A stretch of DNA of 64,000 nucleotides. Source: Zygnema cylindricum. Lineage: Eukaryota > Streptophyta > Zygnematophyceae > Zygnematales > Zygnemataceae. The notes below the pieces were generated by a model, which was given only the letters and a program-made list of their open reading frames with translations, had not been told where the DNA came from and ran no database searches. The stretch covers positions 343,097-407,096 of the forward strand of contig JBBHKE010000793.1 of NCBI GenBank assembly GCA_037447655.1, written 5' to 3'. Positions 22,771 through 32,607 of this stretch are shown here, piece by piece; the stretch's first letter is position 1; each line of letters starts with the position of its first letter. Position numbers and translations under genes: made by a program.

Positions 22771-23139
22771 GTAGTCATTCGCCGATAACATATACGTTTT
22801 TGTTTTAGGCCTACCGATAATGCATATATTGGCACAATATGTCAATACCGGTGTTAATGTAGCAAAACCTGATAATATCGGTTTTTTTATCGCGGTAACA
22901 CCAGTTCGGTAACTATTGGTGATAATTGTACGGTTTATACCATACATTTGTACAGTTTACTCTGTTGTACAGAACTGACGTTCTTACATTATAAAAGTAG
23001 GGAATAGATTGTTAAAAGTGGCTTACATAGTGAAAAGTATAATACAGTATATTATAAAGCATTATTATATAGCGTACTATATTTTTTTTTACTTATCGTT
23101 GATAAAAAAATTGTTGGTCTCAGAGCGATATATAAGAAC
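22771..23139. other. Unassigned spacer with small inverted repeats
   Basis: Contains short inverted pairs such as atgcatcggtag (about 22776) with ctaccgataatgcat (about 22810), and taccggtgtta with taacaccagttcggta. A motif at about 23105-23135 (ttggtctcagagcgatata) repeats one at about 22332-22352 (ttggtcgtggagcgatata). No gene is visible. Confidence 0.5.
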
Positions 23140-23144
23140 CCTTC

Positions 23145-23384
23145 TGTAAAAGAGGCAACAATACACCACAACACGTCACAGTGCACAGCGGAAAACACCA
23201 AGGATCTCCCCGTAGCAACAGCAGGAGCACACAGAACTCACAGACAAGATTGGGATTTATTACTTGAAAGAGAGTACAAGGTTACGCTAGCTGTGTCAGT
23301 CTACTTGAGGTCCCTATTCACCAGGTCTACTTGACTATTTAAACTAACTGCTAGTCAACCTAATACTCTACAGCTGTACACGTG
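23145..23384 (-). repeat. Gypsy 3' LTR, part distal to the copia insertion
   Basis: Matches 36424-36663 with about eight substitutions. It ends at ACGTG (23380-23384), the left copy of the copia A target duplication. On the minus strand it includes aataaag, a possible polyadenylation signal. Confidence 0.93.
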
Positions 23385-24430
23385 TGTAGAAATTAATGGT
23401 TTTAAGTATTTTCTAGGTCTGAATAGAAAGAAAGAAGCCGAGGCAGTCTACCTCTAACTTCTCTCTCCAACTCAAACTTGTCGCAGTCACTGAGAAATCG
23501 GAGAGGAAGCTAGAGCCATGGCTACCTAGGCTATCCTGAGGTTTACGGGAAATTTATATTAGTTCGGGTTTATTTATTTAAAAGGTATGTGCCGGCGGCA
23601 GGAATTGATCCTTGTACCTACCGGCCGGCAGACAGGGAATAGCCGGTAGCCTTAGCCGTTAAGTCTAGGAGTCATGATACGTAGTATATAGTTTGATAGT
23701 TATTTAAATAGGTACACGTACGATTATTCATTTAACTATAATAGATTACGGGATACATAGATCCGGTAATATATAAAGTACGGATTACGGTACGGACTAT
23801 AAATCAATACCGCGCATTTGTTTCGTAAATGAAACAAATACCGCACATGTATTTATTACGGCTACGATTAAATTAGATTCTCATCGGACGGCCGCAATTA
23901 GCGCCGAGATCGCGGAGGAAGTTTTCGGCGGTTTGTGGCCATCGCCACATCGGATGACGCGTGGCGAAATTTCGTTGGATCGTGGAATCCCCGGAGATTA
24001 TGGCATCGAATCCGGATATGACATGTGTCGACATTTAGGCCTTGTCGTACAATGTCCGTACCTAAAGTACACCGGCAGCTGTACTTTTGCGTACGGAACT
24101 CAATTCTGATTGGTTCCGTACATCAGTAGATAGAGTCTGTGAGAGAGATAGGACTTAGAAAAATTAGGAGATAGGACCCTCTCTCCCAGAGAGCTTCTGT
24201 ACAAAAGGTCAACTTTGACCCTCCATAACTTACTGCTCAAGGGAGCAAATTCAAAGATTCTTTTTGCTATCGACTTAGGGGAGTCTTGTCTTCACAGGGG
24301 TGAAGTTGGTCAGAGTTTTTGTCTGTCAGGGTGGCAGTTATTTTTGCAGAAACACAAATGGGTCAGGGTTATCCTAGAGGCTTCTTGGAAGCTGTCCACT
24401 CTGAGGACTTATGGAGGTCTTTGAGTTTCA
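23385..24430 (+). repeat. 5' LTR of copia A
   Basis: 1,046 bases, TG...CA. A cluster of GTAC sites lies at about 24050-24122. An ATG at 24411-24413 near the LTR end is in frame with gag here, but in the 3' LTR the same frame meets TGA after two codons, so it is unlikely to be the ancestral gag start. Confidence 0.95.
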
Positions 24431-24445
24431 GGTTATGGGCCCACC
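24431..24445 (+). promoter_or_regulatory. Half-tRNA primer-binding site, overlapping the gag start codon
   Basis: GGTTATGGGCCCACC follows the LTR with no spacer. As I recall the plant initiator-Met tRNA, this is the exact complement of its anticodon-arm segment GGUGGGCCCAUAACC. It is not complementary to the 3' CCA end. Drosophila copia is known to prime in this way from an internally cleaved initiator tRNA. The ATG at 24435-24437 pairs with the CAU anticodon and is in frame with gag. Confidence 0.8.
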
Positions 24446-25544
24446 CTCTAGGGTACCAATCTTTAATGGAATTGGCTTCATATACTGGGAAAGTATGATG
24501 ATAGGAGCTCTATGCAAAAAATTTTTTTGGGGGATAGTGAGTGGACGATTGGTGCGTCCATCAAGTCTTGGAATTCCTCCAGGGTTTAAAGGAAGCAGAT
24601 TCACCAGGAAAGAGGATTCACCTTCAACGGAGGAAACAAAGGAAGGAGAGGTGGTGGACAAAGGAAAGGAGAAGGAGGCGACCACACCAATACCAACTGG
24701 TTTAGCATTCATGTCACCTATTCCGAGGAAAGAGGAGAATGATAGTGAAACCAAGGACTTCAACAATATGGCGGCAAAGCACTTCATCCTACGCCATCTC
24801 ACTCAAGGACTTGCATGTCCTCATTTGCAGGTAGAGAGGGCATCCGATCTTTGGATGGCTCTCATAGAGATGTACCGAAGTGGTACGATTCAGCAACAAC
24901 AGTTGGCTGATCAGAAAGTTAAGGAGTATGTATACAAAGGGGGAAATATGTTGGATTTTTGCAATGAGCTTGCTACACTCTTCATGGAGCTAGAGAGTGC
25001 GGGAAAAGTTTTTAGTGAAAAAGAAAAGGTTAACTGTTTACTAATGAAGTTACCTGATGAGTTTGAGAACATAGTCAACCGTGTGCAGGACTTGCCGGAC
25101 TCAAGGTGGATATGGAACTCAATGGTAGGGATGATTCTCGTTCAGGAGAATACGATTGAGATCCGAAGGGGAGGAAAGAGTGGCCAAGCCTTGGCAACAG
25201 CGACCGATTGGAGGAACAAGGATTCCCGGAATCCAGTCGGAAACTATGGGGGTAGGGAGCAGAAAAAACAGGTTGACGAGTTCGAACCGAGGGCTCCCAA
25301 AGGTTTATGTCATTTTTGTAAGAAACCGGGGCACTATATGGCAGAGTGCACTAAGCTATCCGAGCTTCGGTTAAAGGAGGGGCAGACCGGTGGTACCCCG
25401 AGAGGAAAGAAAAAGGCCCTTGTCACACAAGTACTTGAGGCGGAATCCGAGGACGAGGACGATGAGCTCCTTTTGGATGAGGAGTTGGAGGCGAAAACTG
25501 AGGTTGAAATTCCACGAAGGCAGAAATGTGCTTACGGTGGATAG
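24435..25544 (+). CDS. Copia A gag with CCHC zinc knuckle
   Basis: Encodes about 369 residues from the ATG inside the PBS: MGPPSRVPIFNGIGFIYW carries the FNGxxFxYW pattern that normally begins about ten residues into copia gag, which supports this start. The middle (HLTQGLACPHLQVERASDLW, VYKGGNMLDFCNELATLFME) is the UBN2-type capsid core. Near the end CHFCKKPGHYMAEC is a C-x2-C-x4-H-x4-C knuckle that binds RNA, followed by a basic then acidic tail. It stops at TAG 25542-25544, directly before the protease in the same frame, so gag and pol are probably one ancestral frame. It is the longest intact part of this element. An upstream in-frame ATG at 24411 lies in the LTR. Confidence 0.85.
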   Translation: MGPPSRVPIFNGIGFIYWESMMIGALCKKFFWGIVSGRLVRPSSLGIPPGFKGSRFTRKEDSPSTEETKEGEVVDKGKEKEATTPIPTGLAFMSPIPRKEENDSETKDFNNMAAKHFILRHLTQGLACPHLQVERASDLWMALIEMYRSGTIQQQQLADQKVKEYVYKGGNMLDFCNELATLFMELESAGKVFSEKEKVNCLLMKLPDEFENIVNRVQDLPDSRWIWNSMVGMILVQENTIEIRRGGKSGQALATATDWRNKDSRNPVGNYGGREQKKQVDEFEPRAPKGLCHFCKKPGHYMAECTKLSELRLKEGQTGGTPRGKKKALVTQVLEAESEDEDDELLLDEELEAKTEVEIPRRQKCAYGG

Positions 25545-26460
25545 AAAGGTGAAGCAGGCTGGATTATAGATTCAGGTGCCTCAATGCACATGTGTAAGGA
25601 TAGGCACTTGTTCACTAAGATAAGAAAGATTCCCACCGTAGAGATAGAGTACGGGGATGGGAGGATAGTCACCACTACTCTTGTAGGATCGGTAGATCTG
25701 AAAGTGTTAGTAGAAGAAAAGACATCCATATTAACATTCTCCGATGTATTGTTTATTCCGGAGCTGAACAAAAACCTTATCTCTACATCTGTATTAGATG
25801 ATAAGGGTTTTTTTACTAGCACTAGGGAAGGAGTCTTTACTGCTAGTTTTGAGGAGGATGTCTATTTCATTGCTGAGAAAGGTAGCCATGGGATGTTTAG
25901 GTTGATCTAAAGTAATGAAACGAAGAAACTTTATTATGCTGGTGTTCATGATATTATGATGTGGCATAAAAGGCTTGGGCATGTGAATCTAGATAAGTTA
26001 AGAGAGATGAAAAATATGGGAGTGGTGGAAGGGATTCAGTTCAGTGAGAGTGATGATATAAGTGATTGTAGTGGGTGTGCTCAAGGTTAAGCACACAGAT
26101 TACCCTTTCCTAAAACAGCCACCTACAAGGGAGAAAAACTTCTAGATCTAGTACACACAGATATTTGGGGACCGGCTAGAGTGCCCTCACCGGGGGGGAA
26201 GAGATTTATGATGACTGTAACTGATGATTGGTCTCGGTAATCCCGGGTGTATTTTTTGAAAAACAAGTCAGAAGCTGAGGACTGTTTTAGACAATATAAA
26301 GCATGTAGCGAAAAACTCTATGAAACTCCAATCAAGAGAGTAAGGAGTGACAATGGTGGAGAGTATACTTCTAACCAGTTTGAGGATTTTTTGAGGGAAG
26401 ATGGGGTTCAACACCAAAAGACAGTTCCACAAAATCCGGAACAGAATGGGGTAGCTGAAA
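25545..26460 (+). pseudogene. Copia A: protease and integrase N-terminal half, with stops
   Basis: In frame after the gag stop: WIIDSGASMHMCKDRHLF (aspartic protease active site DSGAS), then MWHKRLGHVNLDKLREM and CSGC (integrase HHCC), LLDLVHTDIWGPAR (first catalytic D), VRSDNGGEYTSNQF (second D) and QNPEQNGVAES (catalytic E). Stops at 25908-25910, 26088-26090 and 26238-26240 interrupt it, and a one-base loss near 26460 shifts the frame just after the glutamate. Catalytic residues are all recognisable, so the damage is recent compared with relic C. Confidence 0.88.
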
Positions 26461-26875
26461 GTTAAATAAAACACTAAGAGATAGTGCTAGAAGTATGTTG
26501 TCGGATAAGAAGATAGGAAAAAGGTTTTGGGCAGAAGCAATGAACGATGCTAATTACCTCAAAAATAGAGTTCTTACTTCAGCTATAAAAGATCAAACAC
26601 CTTATGAGAGATGGACAGGCCGGAAACCAGACTTATCCCATTTAAAGGTTTTCGGCAGTCAAGTGTTCAGTCTAGATACTGATCGGTCCAATTGGAAGCT
26701 AGATCCTAAAGGAAAACCGGGATACTTATTAGGATATGATGAAGATGTTAAAGGATATAGAGTTTATGATCTAAAAAGGGAAGATATAATCTTAGTAAAG
26801 CATCTAGTAGTTATGGATGAAGGAAAGTCTGTGGATCCCTTCAAATATACAAAGTCAGTAAAAATCAGATTTGAG
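26461..26875 (+). pseudogene. Copia A: integrase C-terminal part
   Basis: In the shifted frame: NKTLRDSARSMLSDKKIGKR, FWAEAMNDANYLKNRVLT, TPYERWTGRKPDLSHLKVFG, and the KPGYLLGYDEDVKGYRVYD signature that ends copia integrases. A second frame change at about 26865-26890 leads into the linker before RT. Confidence 0.85.
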
Positions 26876-28768
26876 TCGAAAATTCTAATGACTTTGAGCT
26901 TCCTAACTATCCAGGTTTTAGAGACGATGACATTCTTGCAGGAACAAATCAGACCGAAAAGGACTCGGCTGTGGAAACTCCAGTGACAACTCTACTCGAA
27001 GCGGAAGACGTGGTGGAAATTGATTCGGAATCAAGGGATAGGGGAGAAGCCGAGTTTGTTCGAAAGAATCCACGAGAACCATCTATTCCGGCCTCAGATT
27101 TTGAGGGAGGGAGGAGAAGTAGCAAAAGACTGTAAGAAAAACAGGTTAATAACAAGGTAACTAAACTATCTCATCAAGATGAACCTCAAACTTATCGAGA
27201 GGCGATGACTTGTCCAGAAAGAAACCGGTGGAAGACAGCCATCAATGAAGAGATGGCCTCAATTATGGCAGCCGATACTTGAGAGCTGGTGGATTGTCCA
27301 CCTAACCGAAAACCAATCGGTTGTAAGTGGGTTTTCAAATTAAAACTGAACCCAGATAACACAATCGAGCGCTACAAGGCCCGACTAGTGGCAAAGGGAT
27401 TTACACAAAAGGAGGGAATTGACTACGAGGAAACCTTTGCCCCGGTGGTCAGATTTCCCTCCGTCCGCATACTTCTCAGCCTGGCAGCAGCGAAAGACTT
27501 GGAAGTGCACCAGATGGACATCAAAACAATCTTTTTGCATGGAGAATTGGAAGAGGGGATCTTCATGCGACAACCCGAAGGGTTTGTGGAAGAAGGAGAG
27601 GAGAGTAAGGTATGCTGGCTGATTAAATCTCTTTATGGTTTGAAAAAGGCGCCTCCACAGTGGAATAAGAAGCTTGATGAGTTTCTTACCGGTCTAGGAT
27701 ATATTTCGGATCAGCTCAGATCACTCAATCTATGTTTTCGAAGATGAGGAAGGTTTTATATTTATTGCAATTTATGTTGATGATTTGCTTGTTTTAAGTA
27801 AATCAATGGAAAAAATTAATAAACTGAAAACCGATCTTAAGGGGAGATTTGAAATGAAGGATATGGGGGAAGCAAAATATATTTTGGGAATTCATGTAGA
27901 GAGAGACCGAAAAAGAAAAATTATAAGATTGACTCAAAATGAAGCAATAGGGAACATGCTTGAAAAATTTCAAATGGATAAAGCTAATAGTTGTACAACT
28001 CCAATGGAGTTGAAGAAGGGAAGTGAGGGGAGTGAGGAAGGAGGAGTCATAGTCTTAGACGAGGAAGTATCTCCTGAAGAACATAAGTTCATGCAGACTA
28101 TTCCTTACAGGCAAGTAGTGGGAAGTCTAATCTATTTTATGAATTGTACCCGGCCCGATTTAGCTGCAGCTGTAGGAGTGCTGAGTAGAAGTCTAAATGC
28201 TCCTACTAAGAAGGATTGGGAGGCAGCTAAGAGAGTTCTTAGATACTTGATAGGAATTAGGGATCTATGGTTGCATTTGGGTGGGGAGAATAGTGACATC
28301 CCTACTTGGAGTGATGCTAGTTATGGTGATGCTCCGATGAGGAGATGCACTTCTGGATATGTATTATATGTGGGTGATGGGGCTTGCTGTTGGAGTAGCA
28401 AACAGCAAAAGGTCATTGCTCAGTCCACCATGGAGGCTGAGTATATGGCCTCTTGCTCTGCTGTAAAAAGAATTGATGTGGGTCAAGTCTTTACTTGGTG
28501 AACTTGGTCATCTTAAGAGTGGTGTGCAGAAAATATTTTGTGATAATCAAGCAGCAATCGCTATTTCTGCCAATCTTAAACATCATTTTAAAGCTAAACA
28601 CATGGACATTAGACTCAGCTTTGTTAGAGAGAAAGTAGAAAATAAAATAATCAGTTTAGAGTACCGACCAGATAGTGAGAAGGTAGCACATATGATGACC
28701 AAACCTGTGCCTTCCCCTAAGCTAACTTTCTGCAGGGAGAAGTGTGGTCTGAAATTAAAGATTGACTA
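26876..28768 (+). pseudogene. Copia A: reverse transcriptase and RNase H, frameshifted
   Basis: After an acidic linker and GGRRSSKRL (stop 27133-27135), the RT begins with DEPQTYREAMTCPERNRWKT, a TGG-to-TGA-like stop at 27280-27282, then PIGCKWVFKLKLNPDNTIER, KARLVAKGFTQKEGIDYEET and MDIKTIFLHGELEEGIFMRQ. A frameshift near 27705 precedes FIAIYVDDLLVLSKSMEKIN (YVDD). RNase H follows: YRQVVGSLIYFMNCTRPDLA, WSDASYGDAPMRRCTSGYVL, AQSTMEAEYMASC, a frameshift near 28470, then FCDNQAAIAISANLKHHFKA and MTKPVPSPKL to the end at 28768. Compared with the LTRs, this region is surprisingly damaged. Confidence 0.9.
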
Positions 28769-28770
28769 GA

Positions 28771-28782
28771 AAATAAGGGGAG
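28771..28782 (+). promoter_or_regulatory. Polypurine tract of copia A
   Basis: aaataaggggag directly precedes the 3' LTR, the standard plus-strand primer position. The same tract (aaataaagggag) precedes the LTR of relic E. Confidence 0.88.
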
Positions 28783-29829
28783 TGTAGAAATTAATGGTTT
28801 TAAGTATTTTCTAGGTCTGAATAGAAAGAAAGAAGCCGAGGCAGTCTACCTCTAACTTCTCTCTCCAACTCAAACTTGTCGCAGTCACTGAGAAATCGGA
28901 GAGGAAGCTAGAGCCATGGCTACCTAGGCTATCCTGAGGTTTACGGGAAATTTATATTAGTTCGGGTTTATTTATTTAAAAGGTATGTGCCGGCGGTAGG
29001 AATTGATCCTTGTACCTACCGGCCGGCAGACAGGGAATAGCCGGTAGCCTTAGCCGTTAAGTCTAGGAGTCATGATACGTAGTATATAGTTTGATAGTTA
29101 TTTAAATAGGTACACGTACGATTATTCATTTAACTATAATAGATTACGGGATACATAGATCCGGTAATATATAAAGTACGGATTACGGTACGGACTATAA
29201 ATCAATACCGCGCATTTGTTTCGTAAATGAAACAAATACCGCACATGTATTTATTACGGCTACGATTAAATTAGATTCTCATCGGACGGCCGCAATAAGC
29301 GCCGAGATCGCGGAGGAAGTTTTTTGGCAGTTTGTGGCCATCGCCACATCGGATGACGCGTGGCGAAATTTCGTTGGATCGTGGAATCCCCGGAGATTAT
29401 GGCATCGAATCCGGATATGACATGTGTCGACATTTAGGCCTTGTCGTACAATGTCCGTACCTAAAGTACACCGGCAGCTGTACTTTTGCGTACGGAACTC
29501 AATTTTGATTGGTTCCGTACATTAGTAGATAGAGTCTGTGAGAGAGATAGGACTTAGAAAAATTAGGAGATAGGACCCTCTCTCCCAAAAAGCTTCTGTA
29601 CAAAAGGTCAACTTTGACCCTCCATAACTTACTGCTCAGGGGAGCAAATTCAGAGATTCTTTTTGTAATCGACTCACGGGAGTCTTGTCTTCACAGGGGT
29701 GAAGTTGGTCAAAGTTTTTGTCTTTCAGGGTGGCAGTTATTTTTGCAGAAACACAAAGGGGTCAGGGTTATCCTAGAGGCTTCTTAGAAGCTGTCCACTT
29801 TGAGGACTTATGGAGGTCTGAGAGTTTCA
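28783..29829 (+). repeat. 3' LTR of copia A
   Basis: 1,047 bases. Compared with the 5' LTR I count about 22 differences, only one of them in the first 490 bases and about 17 in the last 330. ACGTG follows at 29830-29834. Confidence 0.95.
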
Positions 29830-29834
29830 ACGTG

Positions 29835-30095
29835 GACCTTCACGATCAATCGAGATCTATCCAAAACTTCCTTCTAGAACTATACAGCTCCGTCTACATT
29901 CTGCGGCGTTGCTATGCTGCGCTGCTGCGTCGTTGCGCTACTAGTTGCTACGCCGCTAAGTTGCTATGCTGTTATGCTACGCTGGTCTGGAATCACAGCT
30001 GCGCTGCTCTGGAATCGCAATTGCGCTGCTCTGAAATCGCAACTATAGCAGCCTAGCCCTAGCCACTAAGTACCCAATTCTGTAACCCTGTTACA
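29835..30095 (-). repeat. Gypsy 3' LTR, part proximal to the coding region
   Basis: Matches 36664-36946 with about ten substitutions. It holds three copies of a 22-bp unit (ctggaatcgcaactgcgctgct type) where the other LTR holds four, next to gctgcgctgctgcg-like repeats. It ends CTGTTACA at 30095. Confidence 0.93.
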
Positions 30096-30110
30096 GTGCC
30101 TCCCACTAAG
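30096..30110 (-). promoter_or_regulatory. Polypurine tract of the gypsy element
   Basis: The minus strand reads TTAGTGGGAGGCAC directly before the 3' LTR start TGTAACAGGG. This is the expected place and composition. Confidence 0.8.
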
Positions 30111-30140
30111 GATTTAGCGTCCCGCTGAACTTTGAGTGAC

Positions 30141-31907
30141 TCAAGAAAATTGCAACTGCCGGAGTATGTCATATGTCTCCTCTCGATACTCTTCGAACTC
30201 CTGGCGAAGGGCGTCAAGTTGATTTTGGAGCTGTTCACATCGGGTCTCCAGTAACGCGATGTGATGATCTACAGCTGCCAACCGCCTCCGAGTGATTCGC
30301 TCTCCAAACCTGACTTTCCCCTTTCTCGGGTACAGCCTCGGGTACTTCGGGTCGCGGCGGAATGGCCCCCGGTGCAGGTTCCTCAGATGCCGGAATCCTG
30401 GGTTCTTCGGGTTCAGCCACTGGGGGAACTTCCTGTGGTTCCTCGTCCGCCAATTCCCACCGAGGTACCTTTCGTAATTTGAAAGACACGTGTTTCCTTG
30501 CAGCTCGGGCCCGCTGTAGAGCATTCGTTCGAGCCAGCTTGAGTACTCGCACCTCAGGGGTGACCTCCGCTCGAGAGATGATGTCCTGGAGGCGGACATC
30601 CCACGGGTGATAACGATGGAGTAACCCAGGAACATCAATCGTGTACTTGTAGTTGTCCTCTACCACTTCCACGAACGGTAAGGTGTGAGGATTCAGCTGC
30701 ACATAGCCTTTATGATTATTTCCCAGGTCCCTGGTCGTCATGAAATTCCACGCTGGGTGTGACGGAACGTCGGCAGGGATACGGATAGGGTCTCCAGGCC
30801 TCCCTATACGCCATTCCTCGCGCCACTCGGAGGGGTTCCAATTAAACCTTTTGGGGAAGCTGAAGGCGAGGTCCGAATGCTGGGTGTCGCCCGGTAATGG
30901 AAAGAGGTAGTCGGGAATTTCCTCTCCCCGTTCACTCTCCTCCTCCGAACATCTTCGGTTTTCTCGCAGGAGGAACACATCGTCACCACTGGGGTATTGT
31001 TCCTCTGCCTTCCTCTCCACGCTTTCAGACAACTGCTCGTCCGCGGTACTCGCCTTGTTTGGGTCCCGCATCACCTCTAGATCTGAGGCGCGCTCCTCAA
31101 TTGGCGAAGGCGTTGGTTCGCGTTCCGGTTCCTCCGCCTTCGATAGCTCATGATCTGATTGAAATTCCTGATCACCTTCCCGGGTTGGGGTGTATTCAGG
31201 GTCCTGTGAGTTTTCTGACCCCTCCCCTCCACTGTTCTCCGTCGGTCCTGCCTCGCAACTGGCACTTTCCTCCGGTTTCGACTCCACTTCTACCTCTCTT
31301 CGCCTGCTTGCTTCCACCATGGCTTCCGCCGCCCTTAGCAATCTCTCAGGACGGCTCGGGTCTCCTTGTCCCACCCGTACCAGTCTCCTCCTTTTCGGGG
31401 GTGGAGAGGACGACAACGCCATAGACACTGCTGAACCAGACAATTCCGGTAGCTCCAGAAGCGAAGGTAAAATGATTGTGCGGAGAGAAGCAGTTTCCAA
31501 GCTGCCGAGACTGGGTTGGGTGTGAGGACGAATGACGGCTGTATTCCCGGGGGTTGAGGGTTTCACTTTTGGGCTGTGCAAAGCGTCGCAGCGTGCGAGG
31601 GTATCGCAGTATCCAACATTTATAAAACTGCGCTGGTGCGGCCGAACCGAGGGTTCGTCGTCACCTACATAGTGAAACACAATTGCGCCGTTGCGCTTTC
31701 CTGTCAGCACAGCGGTGGTGCTGCGATCCTCTGACGTCATCGTGACCATGTTGCGCTGCGGTGGCTGCGTTGCTACAGCGTTGCGGTGTGGTGACATCGC
31801 CGCTGCGGTCTTTTGCCGCGTCCCCAAGATGATTGCGATGGTTGCGCCACTGCGATTCGCTCTTTTGTTGCGGCCGCTGCGATTGCCCCTCCGATAAGGC
31901 GGAGTGT
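30141..31907 (-). CDS. Unrecognised C-terminal extension of the gypsy polyprotein
   Basis: The frame that ends the chromodomain near 31908 continues open for about 550 codons, then, after a one-base change in a G run at 30318-30321, for about 58 more to the stop at 30141-30143. Parts in order: a basic arginine/serine linker; a GCTGCG-repeat region resembling the LTR (31690-31870); MALSSSPPPKRRRLVRVG, a likely nuclear localisation signal with an ATG at 31420-31422; a long acidic, PEST-like segment; a compact module (FPKRFNWNPSEWREEWRIGR, PSHPAWNFMTTRDLGNN, YVQLNPHTLPFVEVVEDNYK, VPGLLHRYHPWDVRLQDIIS); then a proline/glutamate hinge and a C-terminal coiled coil (HHIALLETRCEQLQNQLDAL). I do not recognise the module. 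It could be a fused domain or a separate third frame using the internal ATG. Confidence 0.7.
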
Positions 31908-32607
31908 CCTCACTCCGCTGAAACCGGCGCAGCAGCTCCGGGGAATGCAGATCCCCCTCGTCCACCCAAGAGTCGTCCTCAGCACCGTAACCCTTCCAAC
32001 GCACCAAGTATTGGGTGGAGTTGGAATTTCGAGAGTTACGTGACTGAAGGATCTCTTCCACTTCATACTCGTCTGAGGCTCCGCGAACGGGTGGTAGAGG
32101 AGTATGCTGTCGTCGATTGGGGAACATTGAATCAGGATCACGGAATGGTTTAAGAAGGGAAACATGGAAAACATTGTGGATATGCCAGTCCGTTGGGATA
32201 TCCAACTTGTAAGCTACGTCGCCCACACGGGAAAGAATAGTGAATGGGCGCGTAAACTTTGGTGCCAACTTTTTAGAGAGGGCACCAGGCAAGGAAAGAT
32301 TTACCATGTTAAGGCGAACCTTATCCCCCACGCTATAAACGGTGTCCTTTCGATGAGCGTCAGCCTGCGACTTTTGACGATCCTTTGCCATTTGGAGCGT
32401 CTTGGCCGCCTTTTCTAGGTTTCCTTGCAGCGTTTTGGCAAAGTCCAGAGCCACCGGTGTTTGGCAGTCCGCTACCAATAAGTTTTGGGGAAGAGTGGGC
32501 TGTCGTCCATTGAGTGAGAATGGCGTAGCATTGGTGGACGAGTGCATTGCACTGTTGTATGCTACCTCAATTGCCGTTAAATGGTTCACCCAATCTGTTT
32601 GGTGCAC
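31908..32607 (-). pseudogene. Gypsy integrase C-terminus and chromodomain
   Basis: Open frame beginning [20 protein letters not shown], the end of the integrase core, then TPFSLNGRQPTLP, the GPY/F-type module (KLAPKFTRPFTILSRVGDVA, YKLDIPTDWHIHNVFHVSLL) and a chromodomain (YEVEEILQSRNSR ... QYLVRWKGYGAEDDSWVDEGDL) at about 31908-32073. In chromoviruses this domain reads histone marks and guides integration to chromatin. The aromatic-cage positions Y, W and W are visible. It is separated from the upstream frame by a one-base change at about 32605-32612. Confidence 0.92.

Larger units (their letters stand above)
23385..29829 (+). mobile_element. Copia A, nested in the gypsy 3' LTR
   Basis: A 6,445-bp Ty1/copia element: 5' LTR 23385-24430, PBS 24431-24445, gag-PR-IN-RT-RH, polypurine tract 28771-28782, 3' LTR 28783-29829. 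Target duplication ACGTG at 23380-23384 and 29830-29834; removing the element and one duplication restores the gypsy LTR, as the other gypsy LTR shows (cacgtggacc at 36659-36668). LTRs are about 98% identical, yet the coding region has at least six in-frame stops and four frameshifts. It is the same family as relics C and E. Confidence 0.95.

Noticed and set aside
24431-24445. Considered as a partial tRNA-Met gene
   Set aside because: Only 15 bases match, on the antisense strand and exactly at the LTR edge; this is a primer-binding site.
30897-31424. 175-codon + strand frame antisense to the gypsy extension
   Set aside because: It is the complement of the acidic minus-strand coding region, with no motif of its own.
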